A stretch of 7,066 bases of DNA from a bacterium (GTDB taxonomy: Bacteria > Tectomicrobia > Entotheonellia > Entotheonellales > Entotheonellaceae), in contig JAPULM010000382.1 in the NCBI GenBank assembly GCA_027294925.1, positions 1-7,066 of the forward strand, given 5' to 3'. The notes beneath the pieces are model-generated. The model did not search any database. It had not been told where the DNA came from and worked only from the letters and a program-made list of their open reading frames with translations. Below are positions 5,081 to 7,066 of the stretch, one piece after another (positions within the stretch are counted from its first letter, which is position 1; each line of letters starts with the position of its first letter). A program made the position numbers and the translations under genes.

Positions 5081-7066
5081 TTACGTATGCAGTATCACGG
5101 GTTGCGGCTTATCTGCAAGCAAGCAGTGAGCCCAGCATCCGGCCAGCACATAGACCAGTGCGCCTAATATGACGACCGCTTGTAATCCCCAGGATACAGC
5201 GAGACTGACCGCTGCCACCGAGCCCAGCACGCAGGCCACTGAATTGACGCCCCAGACCCAAGGGACAATGGTGTCGGCCATGGGGGAGAGCAGTCGTAAT
5301 CCTACCGGGAATGGCAGCCCCATCAGCAGGCCCAGTGGCGCCAGGAGGATCATGGTACTTAGTACACGCGCGAGCAGGCCCTGTTGCTCGAGCAGGGGGC
5401 GCAGGGCTGGGAAGGTAACGAGGTAGAGCACGAGGAAAAAGCCTAGGGCCATACAACTCCAGGGCAATAATCGACGCAGCGTGGGGTCGCTCAGCAGCGT
5501 GCTGGCGAGACTACCGACGCCGCCAAAGAACAGGAGCGGCAAGAGAAGTGCTACTAAGGTCAGGGTGGGAGAGCCCAATACCAACATAAACCGCTGCAAC
5601 AGGGCGACTTGGGCCAGCAGGGCGGCGCAGCCAGTGGCGGCAAAGAACGGCAGCCAGGCGGTCGATGCCATCATTGTAGCATCGACGACTCGGTGCCGAG
5701 CATAGTGCCATAGGTGGAGGCCCAACAAGACGAGCAGCGCGATAAGCAATAACCAGAAGAGTCTCGTCAGGTCAGTATTCGTCTCGTAAAAGAACGGTCG
5801 ATTGTCCGTCGCCGGCCGCAAGATGGTGCCCAAGACCGCCAGTTGGAGCGAGGGGTCTGCAACCAATCCAGCCAGAGGACTGGCGGTGGCGACGTGGGGA
5901 ATGAGGAGCGGTATGACGTGCATCGCCCGTGCCATGCTGGCTTGCTGGTGGCCCTCGGCTGGGGTGTATGGCGTGTTTTTCAGGATGACCAGAGGCGCGT
6001 CGATGGGTGTGGGAGCGTCCGGCGTGCTAGAAGCATCCTGGATGACGAGTATATGCTGGAGTGCTTCAGACCGCGGGGTCCCACGCCGGGACAAAGCACC
6101 TAGACTCATGGCAACCGTTTTGAGTACTTCCGCCAGGTCATGCACCTGCACCACCAGGCGCCCCTGAGGCGTCAGATGGTCCAGGTAGTCCTGGAACGCC
6201 TCTGTGGTCAGCACGTAATTTTCGACCAGCGCACCGCCTTGCCGCTGCGCCGCCCCAGTATAGACCTGCGGCAAGACAATGAGGTCGTAAACTTGCGGAC
6301 GCTGGCGTACAACGAGTCGCCCGTCACCACGCACCACCTCGACGCTGGGCATACGGTAGACATTGCGCGACGGCGGGATGAAACGCTCAACCGCCCGCAG
6401 GATGTCCGGATTGATCTCTACGGCAGTGATCGCCTGCGCCCCGCCACGCAGGGCCAGGAGGACATCGGTACCACCTCCTGAGCCGATAATCAGTACGCGC
6501 TCCCGTGGGAGCGTGCGGTAGGGAAACAGGCCCACATCGCGGTCCACCTGACCCCACTCGGTCGGCGTGGCAGGCAATAGCGCCAATGATGTCGCCGCTC
6601 CACCATCGGTGAAGGCGGCGTACCGGCGCTGCCCCTGCCAGGAAAATTCGACCACATCGGTACGTGCTAGGGCGGACCAGCGCGAGCTCACAATGCGGGC
6701 ACTCGAATTGGCGCGGATGATGTGACCCAGATGTTTTTGACTGCGCATGAAGGCTTTGGGACTGATAGGCAGTATGCCGGAGGCTGTCTTGAGGCCGAGA
6801 AGCCCACCAAGAAGGAAACAGGTGAGTACAGGGAGCGGCCAGTGGCGATGATCAGTGGTCAGCGCCAGCAGCGCTGCCAGGGCCAGAAGGCTGAAAGCTG
6901 CTACGGCCAGCGTGGTCTCAGCACCTAGCCATTGCAGCGCCGGAAGACTCGCCAGGACGCCGATGCCTGCTCCGAGGAGATCAGCGGCATAGAGCTCGCG
7001 GCTGTAGTCAGCTTCTGCCGTGAACACCAGGGCGAGAAAAAGACCGGCTCCCAAAAAGGGCAGTAG
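5081..7066 (-). CDS. Membrane protein with degenerate spermidine-synthase (AdoMet-fold) domain, 5' end beyond the right edge
   Basis: The frame is open from the right edge to TAA at 5081-5083, giving 661 visible residues. There is an in-frame TTG at 7054, but open codons precede it, so the true start lies outside. The N-terminal part has TM segments including LYAADLLGAGIGVLASL (25-41), then a soluble domain at about 105-360, then about six to seven TM segments to the end, with GLPFPVGLRLL near residue 600. The soluble domain has the AdoMet-fold glycine loop VLIIGSGGG (191-199), the acidic AVEINPDI (215-222) and VVRGDGR (244-250). In spermidine synthases the next strand ends in a catalytic Asp (YD-hydrophobic-D); here it reads YDLIVLPQVY (260-269), with Pro266 at that position. 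Polyamine synthesis is therefore unlikely. The architecture fits the fused MFS/spermidine-synthase-like proteins of unknown role. It is the upstream gene of the operon with ccdA. Confidence 0.87.
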   Translation of the reverse strand, partial: LLPFLGAGLFLALVFTAEADYSRELYAADLLGAGIGVLASLPALQWLGAETTLAVAAFSLLALAALLALTTDHRHWPLPVLTCFLLGGLLGLKTASGILPISPKAFMRSQKHLGHIIRANSSARIVSSRWSALARTDVVEFSWQGQRRYAAFTDGGAATSLALLPATPTEWGQVDRDVGLFPYRTLPRERVLIIGSGGGTDVLLALRGGAQAITAVEINPDILRAVERFIPPSRNVYRMPSVEVVRGDGRLVVRQRPQVYDLIVLPQVYTGAAQRQGGALVENYVLTTEAFQDYLDHLTPQGRLVVQVHDLAEVLKTVAMSLGALSRRGTPRSEALQHILVIQDASSTPDAPTPIDAPLVILKNTPYTPAEGHQQASMARAMHVIPLLIPHVATASPLAGLVADPSLQLAVLGTILRPATDNRPFFYETNTDLTRLFWLLLIALLVLLGLHLWHYARHRVVDATMMASTAWLPFFAATGCAALLAQVALLQRFMLVLGSPTLTLVALLLPLLFFGGVGSLASTLLSDPTLRRLLPWSCMALGFFLVLYLVTFPALRPLLEQQGLLARVLSTMILLAPLGLLMGLPFPVGLRLLSPMADTIVPWVWGVNSVACVLGSVAAVSLAVSWGLQAVVILGALVYVLAGCWAHCLLADKPQPVILHT

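Noticed and set aside
7052..7054. TTG at 7054 as the start of the SpeE-like gene
   Set aside because: The frame continues open through four further codons to the window edge and the visible part begins inside a TM segment, so the gene is simply cut by the window.

Overview
The window looks like a piece of a bacterial chromosome with moderate to slightly high GC. The genes are tightly packed and most have strong AGGAGG-type ribosome binding sites. It contains no rRNA, tRNA or other phylogenetic marker, so the taxon cannot be fixed. The mix of genes (a spermidine-synthase-like membrane protein next to CcdA, hotdog thioesterases, and MFS carriers with a monocarboxylate-type signature) fits a Gram-negative, possibly uncultivated, metabolically versatile bacterium. 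That is inference only.

Layout. (1) Positions 1-1150, minus strand: the first 383 codons of a DHA2 (EmrB/QacA-type) drug exporter that runs off the left edge. (2) Positions 1151-1809: a 659-bp divergent intergenic region with no convincing gene but several inverted repeats, the best being a 23-bp pair at 1577-1599/1638-1660 and a perfect 10-bp pair at 1303-1312/1317-1326. (3) Positions 1810-4053, plus strand: a compact three-gene operon with gaps of 26 and 13 bp. It encodes a YbgC/FadM-type 4HBT thioesterase, a PaaI-type hotdog thioesterase and a 12-TM MFS carrier of the monocarboxylate/OFA type. (4) Positions 4054-4312: a convergent intergenic region with a nested RNA-hairpin arrangement. 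Its outer strand is exactly complementary to a very strong Shine-Dalgarno that precedes a 27-codon ORF (4235-4318). (5) Positions 4313-7066, minus strand: a two-gene operon of a large membrane protein with a degenerate spermidine-synthase domain (5' end beyond the right edge) followed by a CcdA/DsbD-type transmembrane thiol-disulfide carrier.

How the parts may work together. The plus-strand operon pairs two unrelated-subfamily acyl-CoA thioesterases with a carboxylate-type porter, which suggests release of a free acid from CoA and its movement across the membrane. The minus-strand operon pairs an electron-carrying membrane protein with an AdoMet-fold membrane protein that lacks the usual catalytic Asp. 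It probably serves the cell envelope or periplasmic redox rather than polyamine synthesis. The items most worth a second look are the SD-sequestering leader with its mini-ORF, the inverted repeats in the divergent region, and the SpeE-like/CcdA pair.
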